From: Planctomycetota bacterium
GTDB taxonomy: Bacteria > Planctomycetota > Planctomycetia > Pirellulales > Lacipirellulaceae
Assembly (NCBI GenBank): GCA_029259975.1
Contig: JAJDEE010000257.1
Location: 1-17,125, forward strand
Direction of reading: 5' to 3'
Length of the DNA: 17,125 nt
Both the position numbers and the translations under genes were made by a program. The notes beneath the pieces were generated by a model. It was not told the origin of the DNA and made no database searches. It was given only the letters and a program-made list of their open reading frames with translations. Of this stretch, positions 7,701 through 14,081 are shown one piece after another. The stretch's first letter is position 1. The number at the start of each line of letters is the position of its first letter.

Positions 7701-8445
7701 CGGCAGCAATTTTCTCTTGCTCACGAAGCAAAGCGGTAATCCGTTGCCAATCGGCAAGCGCCACTTCGGTCCGCAACAGCTTGAGTCGATCTGATTCTTC
7801 CTTGAACTTGCGTGCTCTGCCAGCCTGCGACCGCACGCTTTTTAGCCGCGAGTCAAGTTCATCGACGATATCTTTTAGCCGCAGTAGATTTTGTTCGACC
7901 CTTTCGAGCCTGCGGGTTGCCTCTTCGCGTTTGAGTTTAAAACGACTGACTCCAGCAGCTTCTTCAAAGATGAGCCTGCGTTCTTTGGGCGAGGATTGCA
8001 GCAGAGCGTCGACTTTACCCTGTTCGATAATACTGTAAGCCCCGGTCGACACGCCGGTGCCGGCAAAAACTTCACGAATATCGCGTAGCCGGCAAGGCTG
8101 ACGATTGATGAGATACTCGCCCTCTCCACTCCGGTAAACACGACGGGTGATCTGTACTTCGTCGGCGTCGTGGTCGAGAATGCCTGCGGCGTTGTCAAAC
8201 GTCAACGTCACCTCAGCAGCGTTTGTCTGCCCTCGTCCACTGGCTCCGCTAAAGATGACATCGGTCATCTCCTTGCCGCGCATCGCCTTCGCACTCTGCG
8301 AACCGAGCACCCATTTTATCGCGTCGACTACGTTCGACTTGCCTGACCCGTTCGGCCCTACCACCGCAGTGATCCCCTCGGGAAATTCAAACCGAGTGCG
8401 ATCTGCAAAGCTCTTAAAACCGTTGAGTTCGAGTGCTTTAAGCAT
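4732..8445 (-). CDS. smc: Chromosome segregation protein SMC
   Basis: A 1237-residue SMC ATPase, which forms the DNA-embracing dimer that compacts and segregates the chromosome with ScpA and ScpB. The N-terminal head starts MLKALELNGFKSFADRT with Walker A GPNGSGKS at 30-37. Long coiled coil spans about 170-500 and 670-1040, and the hinge lies at about 500-670. The C-terminal head has the signature LLSGGERTM near 1133-1141, Walker B VLDEVDAALDEAN near 1158-1170 and the switch VVVTHSKRTM near 1190. All catalytic motifs are intact. It is longer than the usual 1170-1190 residues: residues 1087-1114, between ADIIL and ECGIEIVARPPGK, hold about 20 extra residues that look repeat-derived, and residues 692-705 (SSQLEARNSQLES) show the same motif. 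The FlgI-like gene lies 103 bp upstream on the same strand. No Shine-Dalgarno is seen before the ATG. Confidence 0.97.
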   Translation of the reverse strand: MLKALELNGFKSFADRTRFEFPEGITAVVGPNGSGKSNVVDAIKWVLGSQSAKAMRGKEMTDVIFSGASGRGQTNAAEVTLTFDNAAGILDHDADEVQITRRVYRSGEGEYLINRQPCRLRDIREVFAGTGVSTGAYSIIEQGKVDALLQSSPKERRLIFEEAAGVSRFKLKREEATRRLERVEQNLLRLKDIVDELDSRLKSVRSQAGRARKFKEESDRLKLLRTEVALADWQRITALLREQEKIAAELTVERQTLQEQVAECDGQLVEAEEAAETMQRQVQEANSKAAAVREQIAQAESTRRSQLARSDELRQESKRLQNQLLTMTSRAGNSQQLVAETDAELTAAQLQFEEHNQSVQAKQAELDLVVQALQTCRKTLADSRQRHTTIVGEVSQLETKLHTLETQRTTAQALFERLHVQVEHLESVRSQLTTQVEAAERELQQAREEYQQSQSQIARTEAKLRDDRQQLAKAQREKTDLLKRLTSGQARATVLEELERRLDGLSGGAKEVLRLSREEPNGVFGKVRGLVADLLHVDADTATLVETALGHLANSLVVEEIDPVVLTMSEKDWAGRTRFLRLDVPLAASAVDRIDLSGELGVVGRADSFVETVPDLSTLPRRLLGRYWFVDNLQTAVRLASGVGRGLSYVTVVGEVVGADGTLTVGPRQSTSGLLSRRSELRALVDEIAELEQRSSQLEARNSQLESEIEATDDEYQQISEKNQSVSHRYNESKLKNASLGQRVEEAERQLLSAREEFETAKSEELIARDETTSFGKQLALLKTEQAELEKQIDGRTMQSNQLEGQVDTLGQQVTDHRVALARCEQRRDGLLRQTQQQLHDHEEHDRALQETRDREAESREQGLKLEQSVLTLNSELAELYHEKESLVQQLNQQSESHEVRRLQRTTVLRHVDALRAKLLEVQGRLQQVELNLQQLDHQRSDVSTRMKDDYAIELVVLAAETGRGQQVVASEDDTTKQGTNNRSLPTVHPREAIDAEIAQLKQRLQGIGPVNLESLSELEAVEERHSTLFEQYEDLKSAKARLLTLVSQINTESRQIFVESLDVIRGHFQELYGSLFGGGEADIILEASEAKDEALAENSQLSTRDTNLASDPLECGIEIVARPPGKQLRNITLLSGGERTMTCVALLLAIFRSRPSPFCVLDEVDAALDEANIDRFVEVLKQFMSTTQFVVVTHSKRTMSCADTLYGVTMQESGVSKRVSVRFEDVSADGNIRQAA
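5115..5160. repeat. Coding copy of the 'gcgagttgcgag'-type repeat inside the SMC head
   Basis: The plus strand reads gcgagatttgtgtcgcgag, then ttgatagttgtgaat and ctgcgag: alternating gcgag and gttg/ttgtg blocks like the intergenic copies. It encodes ENSQLSTRDTNLASD within residues 1087-1114, a loop where most SMC proteins have fewer than ten residues. Confidence 0.45.
6331..6370. repeat. Coding copy of the short repeat after the SMC hinge
   Basis: aagttgcgaattgcgagctt followed by cgagctgcgagctgcgctgc encodes SSQLEARNSQLES at residues about 692-705 of SMC, where the coil leaves the hinge. The 'ttgcgag' steps match the family, but heptad-like coiled coil can also give such sequence. Confidence 0.35.
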
Positions 8446-8452
8446 GACAATG

Positions 8453-8532
8453 GGTGAGTGACGGTGAGTGGCTGGTTGTTGGGTTAGATAAATATGGCCG
8501 ACGGATTAGCAGTATGTTCACCACTCACCACC
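8453..8532. repeat. 'ggtgagtg' direct and inverted repeats upstream of smc
   Basis: ggtgagtg occurs at 8453-8460 and 8463-8470, and ccactcacc at 8521-8529 is the exact inverse of ggtgagtgg at 8463-8471. The 49-bp spacing makes a loose hairpin. It lies in the 103-bp gap in front of the smc start, so it would fall in the smc leader or promoter. It is a different family from the gcgag-type repeat next to it. Confidence 0.45.
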
Positions 8533-8548
8533 TACCGCTCGAAATCCA

Positions 8549-10228
8549 CTACTTGCGACTTGCAACTCGCGATTCCCCTTTCAAAAACTCGCGTCCCCCT
8601 TCGGGTAGCGCATTCACTCGAAACCGGCTCGATAGTGCTCCCGACTTTTTCGCCTGTTGCAACATCTGCACCACGTCGGGGTACGTGCCGCCTAGTTCAA
8701 CGATGGCGCGAATAACGTCCTCGACGTTGGTCGAAACAGTGCGTTGCTGCGTTGCCCGCCCGAATTGACTCACCTTAATTTGCCCGCTGTCGGTACCCTC
8801 TCCGTTTCCAAGACCGTTGACCAAGATTTTCGGCCCAGCATCTAACACCAATGGCAAAAGCAGTTTGTGTTGCGTACCGAACAGGACTACCTCGGGCCGA
8901 TGACTACTGGTAGCGTGAATCATGGGCGGCCCAGGTACGTCGAGTACGTGATAGGTGAACATGCCTTGCATGTCTTCACCACGCGTAAAAGAGTCGTTGG
9001 GAGCCATCGAGGTCATTGCTCGAAAGGCTCCGTAACGAGTCTCGGCACTCTTGACTCCCAACAGCGTCCGCAGACCGTCATAGGCGGCGCCGTCGTCCAT
9101 GGCACTCAAAGCGGCAAGGGCACCGACGCGAAACGCCGGCTCGCTGCGAACGACTTGGGTCAATGTTTCAACGGCCGCTGTCTCGTCCAGATACGCCAGC
9201 GCTTCAGCAGCGTAGAATCGTACTTCAAGATCTTCTACATTCAGCCCCACGGTCAGAGCCTCGATCGCCTGTTTGTCACCCATTGCCTCTAAACGCAAGG
9301 CCGCAGTCGCCGAGGTGATCGGCTCGAGTAGTTGCACGCTTAGCAGTTGCAGACGCTCTTGGCGCTGCATGGCAGTTTCGTCGAAGGCTAGGTTTCGCAC
9401 AACTCGCATAAATCGGCTGACGTTGTCTTTGTAGCGTGGGTGAAGCTCCAACTCGACAAACTCGTCGGTTTTGGGGGTCGCGATGCCGCGTTTTTGGCCA
9501 TCGATATAGGTATGGAACCGACGATTGATCGCGTTGCCAATTTTCTGGCTCAGTCGGACCGATTGACGATCGTGATCAAGAATTAGCCCTAAGTTGCGAG
9601 ATTTTGTCACGACTCCGCCACTCAATACACGTCCACGAGTTGCCAGCGCAGTTTCGTCGTCGGAGTCAGCCGCAGGATCCACCAGTACCGGCCCCAGTGC
9701 CATCGCCATGATGTGACCAGTGCGCACCTGATTGCCAAGCACAGCCATCTCGCTCAGACGCGTCTCAAGCAGGTGTCCTCCTCTCAAGCTCGTGGTGTCG
9801 CTACGCGAGCTGGTACGAACCTCAACATCAAACTGGTCGCCGGCCTGAATTCCCGGACGCAGAAATGATCGCACCAACACGAGTGCTGTATTGGGCGAAG
9901 CAAGTACTTGCCTCGGATTTTCTACGTCACGTCGGCTCATCTCGTCCATTAGCGAGGCCCTCCGCGGCGAGGGTGCAGGGTCTTCGCCCGTCCCAGCCAA
10001 ACCTGTGACCATCGAAACAGCCTCCAGCTTCACGTATCCTAAACCATAGGGATGGGCGACGTGGCTGATGAGCGCCGAGTTGGTCTCGGGCTCTCCTACG
10101 AAGCTTGTTTCGGTACTCTGCGGTCTGAACAACGGCGTCATGCAGCCGGTCCAACAGCAGAGTGCCACCGTGGTCCAAGTCAGCCAGCGAAGAGGTCGGG
10201 TTGACCTGGGTGCTTGTAAATCTGTCAT
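8549..10228 (-). CDS. Lipoprotein with FlgI (flagellar P-ring)-like domain and HEAT-like repeats
   Basis: A 559-residue protein from the ATG at 10228; a TTG three codons upstream also opens the frame. A lipoprotein signal (WTTVALCCWTGC) gives Cys29 as the lipid anchor. Residues about 60-270 resemble FlgI: YGLGYVKLEAVSMVTGLAGTG, then VLVRSFLRPGIQAGDQFDVE and a SLRGGHLLETRLSEM segment, which in FlgI belong to the P-ring body. Residues about 300-420 show HEAT-like helical pairs (VRFYAAEALAYLD, RVGALAALSAMDD, RYGAFRAMTSM). The C-terminal part is unassigned, and the last residues (KGESRVASRK) are encoded by a short repeat. True FlgI is a soluble periplasmic protein of about 370 residues without HEAT repeats, and no flagellar gene is in this window, so a non-flagellar envelope role is likely. 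It lies upstream of smc on the same strand. Confidence 0.8.
   Translation of the reverse strand: MTDLQAPRSTRPLRWLTWTTVALCCWTGCMTPLFRPQSTETSFVGEPETNSALISHVAHPYGLGYVKLEAVSMVTGLAGTGEDPAPSPRRASLMDEMSRRDVENPRQVLASPNTALVLVRSFLRPGIQAGDQFDVEVRTSSRSDTTSLRGGHLLETRLSEMAVLGNQVRTGHIMAMALGPVLVDPAADSDDETALATRGRVLSGGVVTKSRNLGLILDHDRQSVRLSQKIGNAINRRFHTYIDGQKRGIATPKTDEFVELELHPRYKDNVSRFMRVVRNLAFDETAMQRQERLQLLSVQLLEPITSATAALRLEAMGDKQAIEALTVGLNVEDLEVRFYAAEALAYLDETAAVETLTQVVRSEPAFRVGALAALSAMDDGAAYDGLRTLLGVKSAETRYGAFRAMTSMAPNDSFTRGEDMQGMFTYHVLDVPGPPMIHATSSHRPEVVLFGTQHKLLLPLVLDAGPKILVNGLGNGEGTDSGQIKVSQFGRATQQRTVSTNVEDVIRAIVELGGTYPDVVQMLQQAKKSGALSSRFRVNALPEGGREFLKGESRVASRK
8552..8572. repeat. 'cttgcgacttgcaactcgcga' repeat forming the end of the FlgI-like gene
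   Basis: The motif abuts the stop codon (cta, 8549-8551) and encodes the terminal SRVASRK of the FlgI-like protein. It is the clearest copy of the family also seen at 3019-3036. Confidence 0.55.
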
Positions 10229-10412
10229 GCGTCTCAACTTTCGATGCCGTTACGCCAATGCACTAGTTAGAACTCAAAAACACAATGCACAACGCGACCC
10301 TAATTTCCGAGAAAACAAGGGCGAAGAATACGAACAGTACGCTCCTCGGTCAAGGCAATCGACACGTAAATAGCTGGGCGAGTCGATCTCATGGAGCCTG
10401 GAGCAGAGAATA

Positions 10413-10652
10413 CTACGGAGGATCGTACCCACCAGCATTCCAAGGGTGGCAACGGCTCACTCGCCGTAGCCCGCGCAGAGTTCCCCAAATTGCCCCGTAT
10501 TGCTGCACAGACACAATAAAAAAGACGCTGCACGTCGGTTGAAACCGGCAGCGAGGCCCTAACCAAGGGCTGACAAACCATTGATAGCATTTCACAGCGA
10601 GGATCAACGTTGCCGCCGGAAGCCCGACCAACACTTGCCAGAACCAATTCAT
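10413..10652 (-). CDS. yidD: YidD, membrane protein insertion efficiency factor
   Basis: A 79-residue protein matching YidD over its length: KCYQWFVSPWLGPRCRFQPT at 21-40 followed by CS, the second part RGLRRVSRCHPWNAGGYDP at 60-78, and conserved Cys35, Cys41 and Cys68. An N-terminal hydrophobic stretch (3-20) precedes the motif and probably lies in or on the inner membrane. YidD assists insertion of membrane proteins by the YidC/Sec machinery. It starts 2 bp after the rnpA stop, the classic rnpA-yidD order, so translation is probably coupled. yidC, often the next gene, does not follow: the next gene is the FlgI-like lipoprotein after a 184-bp gap. Confidence 0.95.
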   Translation of the reverse strand: MNWFWQVLVGLPAATLILAVKCYQWFVSPWLGPRCRFQPTCSVFFIVSVQQYGAIWGTLRGLRRVSRCHPWNAGGYDPP

Positions 10653-10654
10653 AT

Positions 10655-11017
10655 TTAGTTCCCCGAGAATGCTAGCTTGTTGCTCGCCCGTTTTGCTAGC
10701 TGCCGAAAAGATGCTTGCAAGCGCGCAACTTCGGGTTTTGCACCCCGCTTTGGCAAGACCAACAAATCGAGGTGCCTAGGCAATTCGTGTTGTACTTGCC
10801 GAAAGGCTTCGCGCAGTGCTCGTTTCCAACGATTTCGCAATACGGCATTTCCGCATTTCCGCGACACGACAAGTCCCAGTCTCGGCCGCTCGCTCTCGCT
10901 CGTATCAAAGTAGACAACGATCAACCCGTCGGCAAAAGAACAACGGCGTCGAAACACTCGCTGGAAGTCGGCTGACTTCAGCAAACGCACCTCTTTGGGG
11001 AAATTGTATTCCGGCAT
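10655..11017 (-). CDS. rnpA: Ribonuclease P protein component
   Basis: A 120-residue basic protein. LKSADFQRVFRRR at 13-25 and the RNR motif NAVLRNRWKRALREAFR at 57-73 are diagnostic of RnpA, which binds the RNase P RNA and helps it remove 5' leaders from tRNA precursors. The length is normal. yidD follows after 2 bp. Upstream, where rpmH (ribosomal protein L34) usually lies, there is instead a small membrane protein gene and a hairpin-forming repeat. The region just before the ATG at 11017 is pyrimidine-rich (CCTTCAGCCTTCCTTTT) and has no Shine-Dalgarno, an odd leader for a housekeeping gene. Confidence 0.95.
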   Translation of the reverse strand: MPEYNFPKEVRLLKSADFQRVFRRRCSFADGLIVVYFDTSESERPRLGLVVSRKCGNAVLRNRWKRALREAFRQVQHELPRHLDLLVLPKRGAKPEVARLQASFRQLAKRASNKLAFSGN

Positions 11018-11021
11018 AAAA

Positions 11022-11105
11022 GGAAGGCTGAAGGAGGAAGGCTGAAGGAGGAATCACGACCACGACGTCGTTTGCCTCACGTTTCATCCTTCAGCCTTCC
11101 TCCTT
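11022..11105. repeat. Tandem 14-bp 'ggaaggctgaagga' repeat with an inverted copy in front of rnpA
   Basis: Two exact 14-bp units (ggaaggctgaagga) occupy 11022-11035 and 11036-11049. The 23-bp segment 11031-11053 is complementary to 11083-11105 with one mismatch, around a 29-base loop. On the transcript the first arm (AAGGAGGAAGG...) resembles a Shine-Dalgarno sequence and the second (CCTCCTTC...) resembles the 16S anti-Shine-Dalgarno. The first arm holds the stop codon of the small membrane protein; the second ends a few bases before the rnpA ATG. A terminator, attenuator or RNA-processing site is possible. Confidence 0.75.
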
Positions 11106-11363
11106 CGCCCTTTCTTTGCTTTCTCTCGGAATGATAACATCCGGCGGCACTGCTGGGTTTCTCTGTCGATCGCCCCAGCGGCGCACCCAATGACCACCTA
11201 GCAATATTCCTACAATCAAAAACATGCCTAGCAACGCAATTCCCAACAGCGACATATAGGCCGATTGTCGAACCGGCTCGGGTAGTTTTAACGTTGGCTT
11301 TAGCTGCTGCGCGAGCAATAGGAACAGCGAATATATTTTAATGGGCTGTAAAAAGATTACCAT
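11091..11363 (-). CDS. Small membrane protein of unknown function
   Basis: A 90-residue protein. A hydrophobic stretch at about 8-20 precedes a strong membrane segment at about 36-57 (SLLGIALLGMFLIVGILLGG) followed by HWVRRWGDRQ and a charged tail, giving a probable cytoplasmic C-terminus. I recognise no family. Its ATG at 11363 overlaps the stop of the J-domain gene by 7 bp (ATGGTAA), which indicates translational coupling and supports this start; a later Met37 is an alternative. The last residues (KEEG) and the stop are encoded by the 23-bp inverted repeat in front of rnpA, so the original C-terminus may have been changed by the repeat. The position suggests a link to folding or membrane insertion, but that is a guess. 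Confidence 0.7.
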   Translation of the reverse strand: MVIFLQPIKIYSLFLLLAQQLKPTLKLPEPVRQSAYMSLLGIALLGMFLIVGILLGGHWVRRWGDRQRNPAVPPDVIIPRESKERAKEEG

Positions 11364-12301
11364 TTCAGCTCAGTCCTGGGATTCTCCGCATACTTCGCCA
11401 AAATGGTCTTCATCTTTTCACGATCGTCTTGAGCGATCTCTTTTGGCAACACGATTTGCAACTCCGCGAATAAATCGCCTGTCGTTCCCTTCTTGCTCTT
11501 TACCCCTTGCCCTTTCAGTCGCAGCTTTGCGCCGCTCGAAGTCCCCGGAGGAACGGTCAGCGTAATGGTACCGCGCGGAGTTGGGACATCAATTTTCGCC
11601 CCAGCAAGCGCTTCGGCCAACGTGATCGGCACCCGAATATCGAGTCGCTTTCCCTGACGGCGAAAGTGGGGATGTGGCGCAGATTTAATCTTGATCATCA
11701 AGTCACCATCTGGGCCACCATTCGGGCTAGGATTGCCTTGTGCGCGCAGGCGAATTTTTTTTTCGTCCTCGATGCCAGCGGGAATTTTGACCTGAATCGT
11801 CTCGGTCCGTCCGTTGGGTCGCTGCACCGCGATTTGTGCCTCCCCGCCTAAAACGGCTGTCGTGAAAGGAACTGTCAACTCATAGTCGATGTTTGAGCCT
11901 CGCGTCGGGGCCTCACGCCGGGGCGTCGGTTTGCCGCGCTGCCCAAAGTTTTTGAAGAGATCCGAAAATCCTCCCCCGCCGCCCCCAAATAGATCTTCGA
12001 TGTTAATTTCAACACCAGACCCGCCAGCCGAGTTCGCCCACGGATTTCCCCCGCCTGGGCCAGGGCCGCCCCGCTCCACCGATTCGAAGTCGCTACCGTA
12101 ACGATCGTACATCTCGCGTTTTTTCGAGTCGTTCAACACTTCAAACGCGTTTTGAACTTCTTGAAATTTTCTCTTGGCCTTCGCGTCTTCGGGGTTGAGG
12201 TCGGGGTGGTACTGGCGAGCCAATTTGCGGTAGGCGGTTTGGATCTCCTCGTCAGTCGCACCACGTCCGATGCCCAGCGTTGCGTAAAAATCGTCTGCCA
12301 T
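11357..12301 (-). CDS. DnaJ-type (CbpA-like, class B) co-chaperone
   Basis: A 314-residue protein. Residues 4-70 are a J domain with HPD at 32-34, the motif that stimulates DnaK ATPase. A Gly-rich region (about 78-130, with FGGGGGGFSDLF) follows. Residues about 135-300 form the two-part substrate-binding C-terminal domain (VQVKIPAGIEDEKKIRLRAQ; later VPPGTSSGAKLRLKGQG). The four-CxxCxGxG zinc finger of class A DnaJ is missing, so this is the CbpA/class B type of about the usual length. It works with DnaK in the cytoplasm; dnaK and grpE are not here. Its stop overlaps the ATG of the small membrane protein. Upstream is a divergent gene 160 bp away and an 8-bp inverted repeat at 12337-12368. Confidence 0.95.
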   Translation of the reverse strand: MADDFYATLGIGRGATDEEIQTAYRKLARQYHPDLNPEDAKAKRKFQEVQNAFEVLNDSKKREMYDRYGSDFESVERGGPGPGGGNPWANSAGGSGVEINIEDLFGGGGGGFSDLFKNFGQRGKPTPRREAPTRGSNIDYELTVPFTTAVLGGEAQIAVQRPNGRTETIQVKIPAGIEDEKKIRLRAQGNPSPNGGPDGDLMIKIKSAPHPHFRRQGKRLDIRVPITLAEALAGAKIDVPTPRGTITLTVPPGTSSGAKLRLKGQGVKSKKGTTGDLFAELQIVLPKEIAQDDREKMKTILAKYAENPRTELKW

Positions 12302-12336
12302 TCCAGCAATAATTTTCGGGTGTCTGTGATGGGAAG

Positions 12337-12368
12337 GTTTCGCCAGCCCTCTATTCTACAGGCGAAAC
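12337..12368. promoter_or_regulatory. Inverted repeat gtttcgcc-N16-ggcgaaac between divergent genes
   Basis: An exact 8-bp inverted repeat with a 16-base spacer lies 36 bp upstream of the J-domain gene start and 92 bp upstream of the divergent gene. The spacer read on the minus strand contains TAGAAT, a possible -10 box for the J-domain gene. It could be an operator. It does not match the CIRCE heat-shock element (TTAGCACTC-N9-GAGTGCTAA). Function is inferred from position only. Confidence 0.35.
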
Positions 12369-12460
12369 TCGTCATGTGTAGCGGCCACAGGCCCATAAAT
12401 ACGGATGTGCTAAACTGGAGGTAGGACCATCGAGTATGCCAAACCCCTATTTTTACTGAT

Positions 12461-14008
12461 ATGAAGAGACAAACACCGTTGTCGAAACTCGCAATTTTTC
12501 TGATTATGCTTGCAGTATGCCGTGTGCCGATGACTGCCATAGCCGCAAGAGTCGACGGAAAACTGACCCTCCGCGTTGTTGACAAGCAGACCGGCCAACC
12601 GATTCCTGTCCGCATGGAACTCCGCAATGGCCGCGGTCGGCCGGTGCGAGTCCGCGCGAAGGGAATCGTCTCGCACGCCGATTACTTCGTGTTTGACGGT
12701 CAGGTCACTTTGGAGCTTCGCAAAGGCCCCTACGAATTTCTGATCGAAGCCGGCCCCGAGTACCAAACTCGTCCCGGACATTTTAAGATCAAACGCCACG
12801 CCGAGGACAGCACCGAAATCGTCCTACAGCGCCGAGTCAACATGCAAGCCGAAGGCTGGTGGGCCGGCGATTTGGACGTGCGTCATCGCCCTCAAGATTT
12901 GCAGTTGCTGATGCGTGCCACACGCGTGAACCTCGTCCCCACTTTTGTTCGAGAGAATGTCCGTGGGAAATGCCAACAAGCTAAGCGAACTGCAAAACTG
13001 CCTGGCCAGGAACTGAGCGAAACAATTCTTGGGCCAAACTATGCCCTCGACTATCGTCGCGGCGGTGGACTGTTGATTTTCGACGAGGACGTAACTGGGA
13101 CCCCTCTCAAAATTTGCCAACTCAAACACGACGCTCCGTCGCTCGCGTTTTCGGAAACAGATAATGAGCCTGAAGCAGGCTTTGTCGCTCTCACTCCATT
13201 TGCCTGGGATCTCCCGCTCTGGATCGCCGCCAGAAAACTCGATGCGGTACAAGTCATCCACCGCCACGCCCTAGCCGACGACGTCGTTGATAACGAAGGC
13301 TGGGGCCGCAAACGCGACAGAACGTTTTTCCCCGGCAAGACCGGCAACGGGCGTTGGAGTGAAGCAATCTATCATCACTTGCTGAATTGCGGGATTCGAA
13401 TTCCCCCGGCAGCAGGTAGCGGCTCGGGAGCAAACAAAAGCCCGATCGGTACTAACCGTGTCTATGTCCAGTGCGGCGACGATTTTTCAAGCGAGAGTTG
13501 GTTCGACGGGCTGCGCGCAGGCAGAGTTATGGTTACCAACGGCCCGCTGCTACGCACAAAAGTTTCGGGACATCCGCCGGGCCATCTTTTTCACCTCGAC
13601 ACGGGAGAGACGCGCGACTTCCAGATTGCGCTGGGCCTAGCATTCTACGAAAAGGCCCCGGTCGAGTATTTAGAAATCCTGCAGAATGGCCGCATTATTC
13701 ACGAAATCCGCCTCGCAGAACTTGCCGAAAAACAGGGACGGCTACCCGTCTTGCACTTTGACAGTAGTGGTTGGTTTTTGATTCGAGCGATGACCAGCAC
13801 CACCAAAAACTACCAGTACGCCACGACCGGCCCCTACTACGTCGAGTCGAACTACCAGCCCCGAATTAGCCGTCGCAGCGTGCAGTTCTTTCTCGATTGG
13901 CTTGATGCAGCTGCCAACGAATTTGCTGGCAATAATGCCGTGCTTGCAGACATAAACGCAGCGAAGCCCTATTGGAGCGATTTAATGAGCAAAGCCAACG
14001 CGGACTGA
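12461..14008 (+). CDS. Secreted CehA/McbA-like (PHP-derived) protein with altered metal site
   Basis: A 515-residue protein with a signal peptide at about 1-29 (LAIFLIMLAVCRVPMTAIAA). Residues about 33-125 resemble a beta-sandwich of the carboxypeptidase-regulatory type (LTLRVVDKQTGQPIPVRMEL). From about 131 it follows a family common in planctomycetes and linked to CehA/McbA metallohydrolases: EGWWAGDLDV, WDLPLWIA (249-256), NEGWGRKRD, HHLLNCGIRIPPAAGSGSG (305-323), and GLRAGRVMVTNGPLL. Family members, as I recall them, read GDLHVHR at the first motif, giving the PHP HxH metal ligands; here it is GDLDVRH, with Asp139 and Arg141. A later Glu-containing motif before WDLP also differs (ALTPFA). 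It may therefore be a non-catalytic paralogue, perhaps binding a sugar or envelope ligand. It is transcribed divergently from the J-domain gene and has no Shine-Dalgarno. Confidence 0.8.
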   Translation: MKRQTPLSKLAIFLIMLAVCRVPMTAIAARVDGKLTLRVVDKQTGQPIPVRMELRNGRGRPVRVRAKGIVSHADYFVFDGQVTLELRKGPYEFLIEAGPEYQTRPGHFKIKRHAEDSTEIVLQRRVNMQAEGWWAGDLDVRHRPQDLQLLMRATRVNLVPTFVRENVRGKCQQAKRTAKLPGQELSETILGPNYALDYRRGGGLLIFDEDVTGTPLKICQLKHDAPSLAFSETDNEPEAGFVALTPFAWDLPLWIAARKLDAVQVIHRHALADDVVDNEGWGRKRDRTFFPGKTGNGRWSEAIYHHLLNCGIRIPPAAGSGSGANKSPIGTNRVYVQCGDDFSSESWFDGLRAGRVMVTNGPLLRTKVSGHPPGHLFHLDTGETRDFQIALGLAFYEKAPVEYLEILQNGRIIHEIRLAELAEKQGRLPVLHFDSSGWFLIRAMTSTTKNYQYATTGPYYVESNYQPRISRRSVQFFLDWLDAAANEFAGNNAVLADINAAKPYWSDLMSKANAD

Positions 14009-14081
14009 ATGAATCCGTTGAATTCTCAAGTCAGAGCCTTTCGACAGCTCAGACAAACTGTAAAGTCATAAGAAAAACTGT

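Noticed and set aside
7308..8038. Long plus-strand frames opposite smc
   Set aside because: They are antisense to an unmistakable SMC coding sequence and have Arg/Ser/Cys-rich composition typical of the reverse strand of coiled-coil codons.
11022..11053. Tandem repeats considered as a CRISPR array
   Set aside because: The units are 14 bp, directly adjacent without spacers, and no cas genes are nearby.
11018..11090. Space before rnpA searched for rpmH
   Set aside because: The gap is only 73 bp, is occupied by the hairpin repeat, and encodes no L34-like sequence.
12337..12368. CIRCE/HrcA site before the J-domain gene
   Set aside because: The palindrome and spacer do not match TTAGCACTC-N9-GAGTGCTAA.
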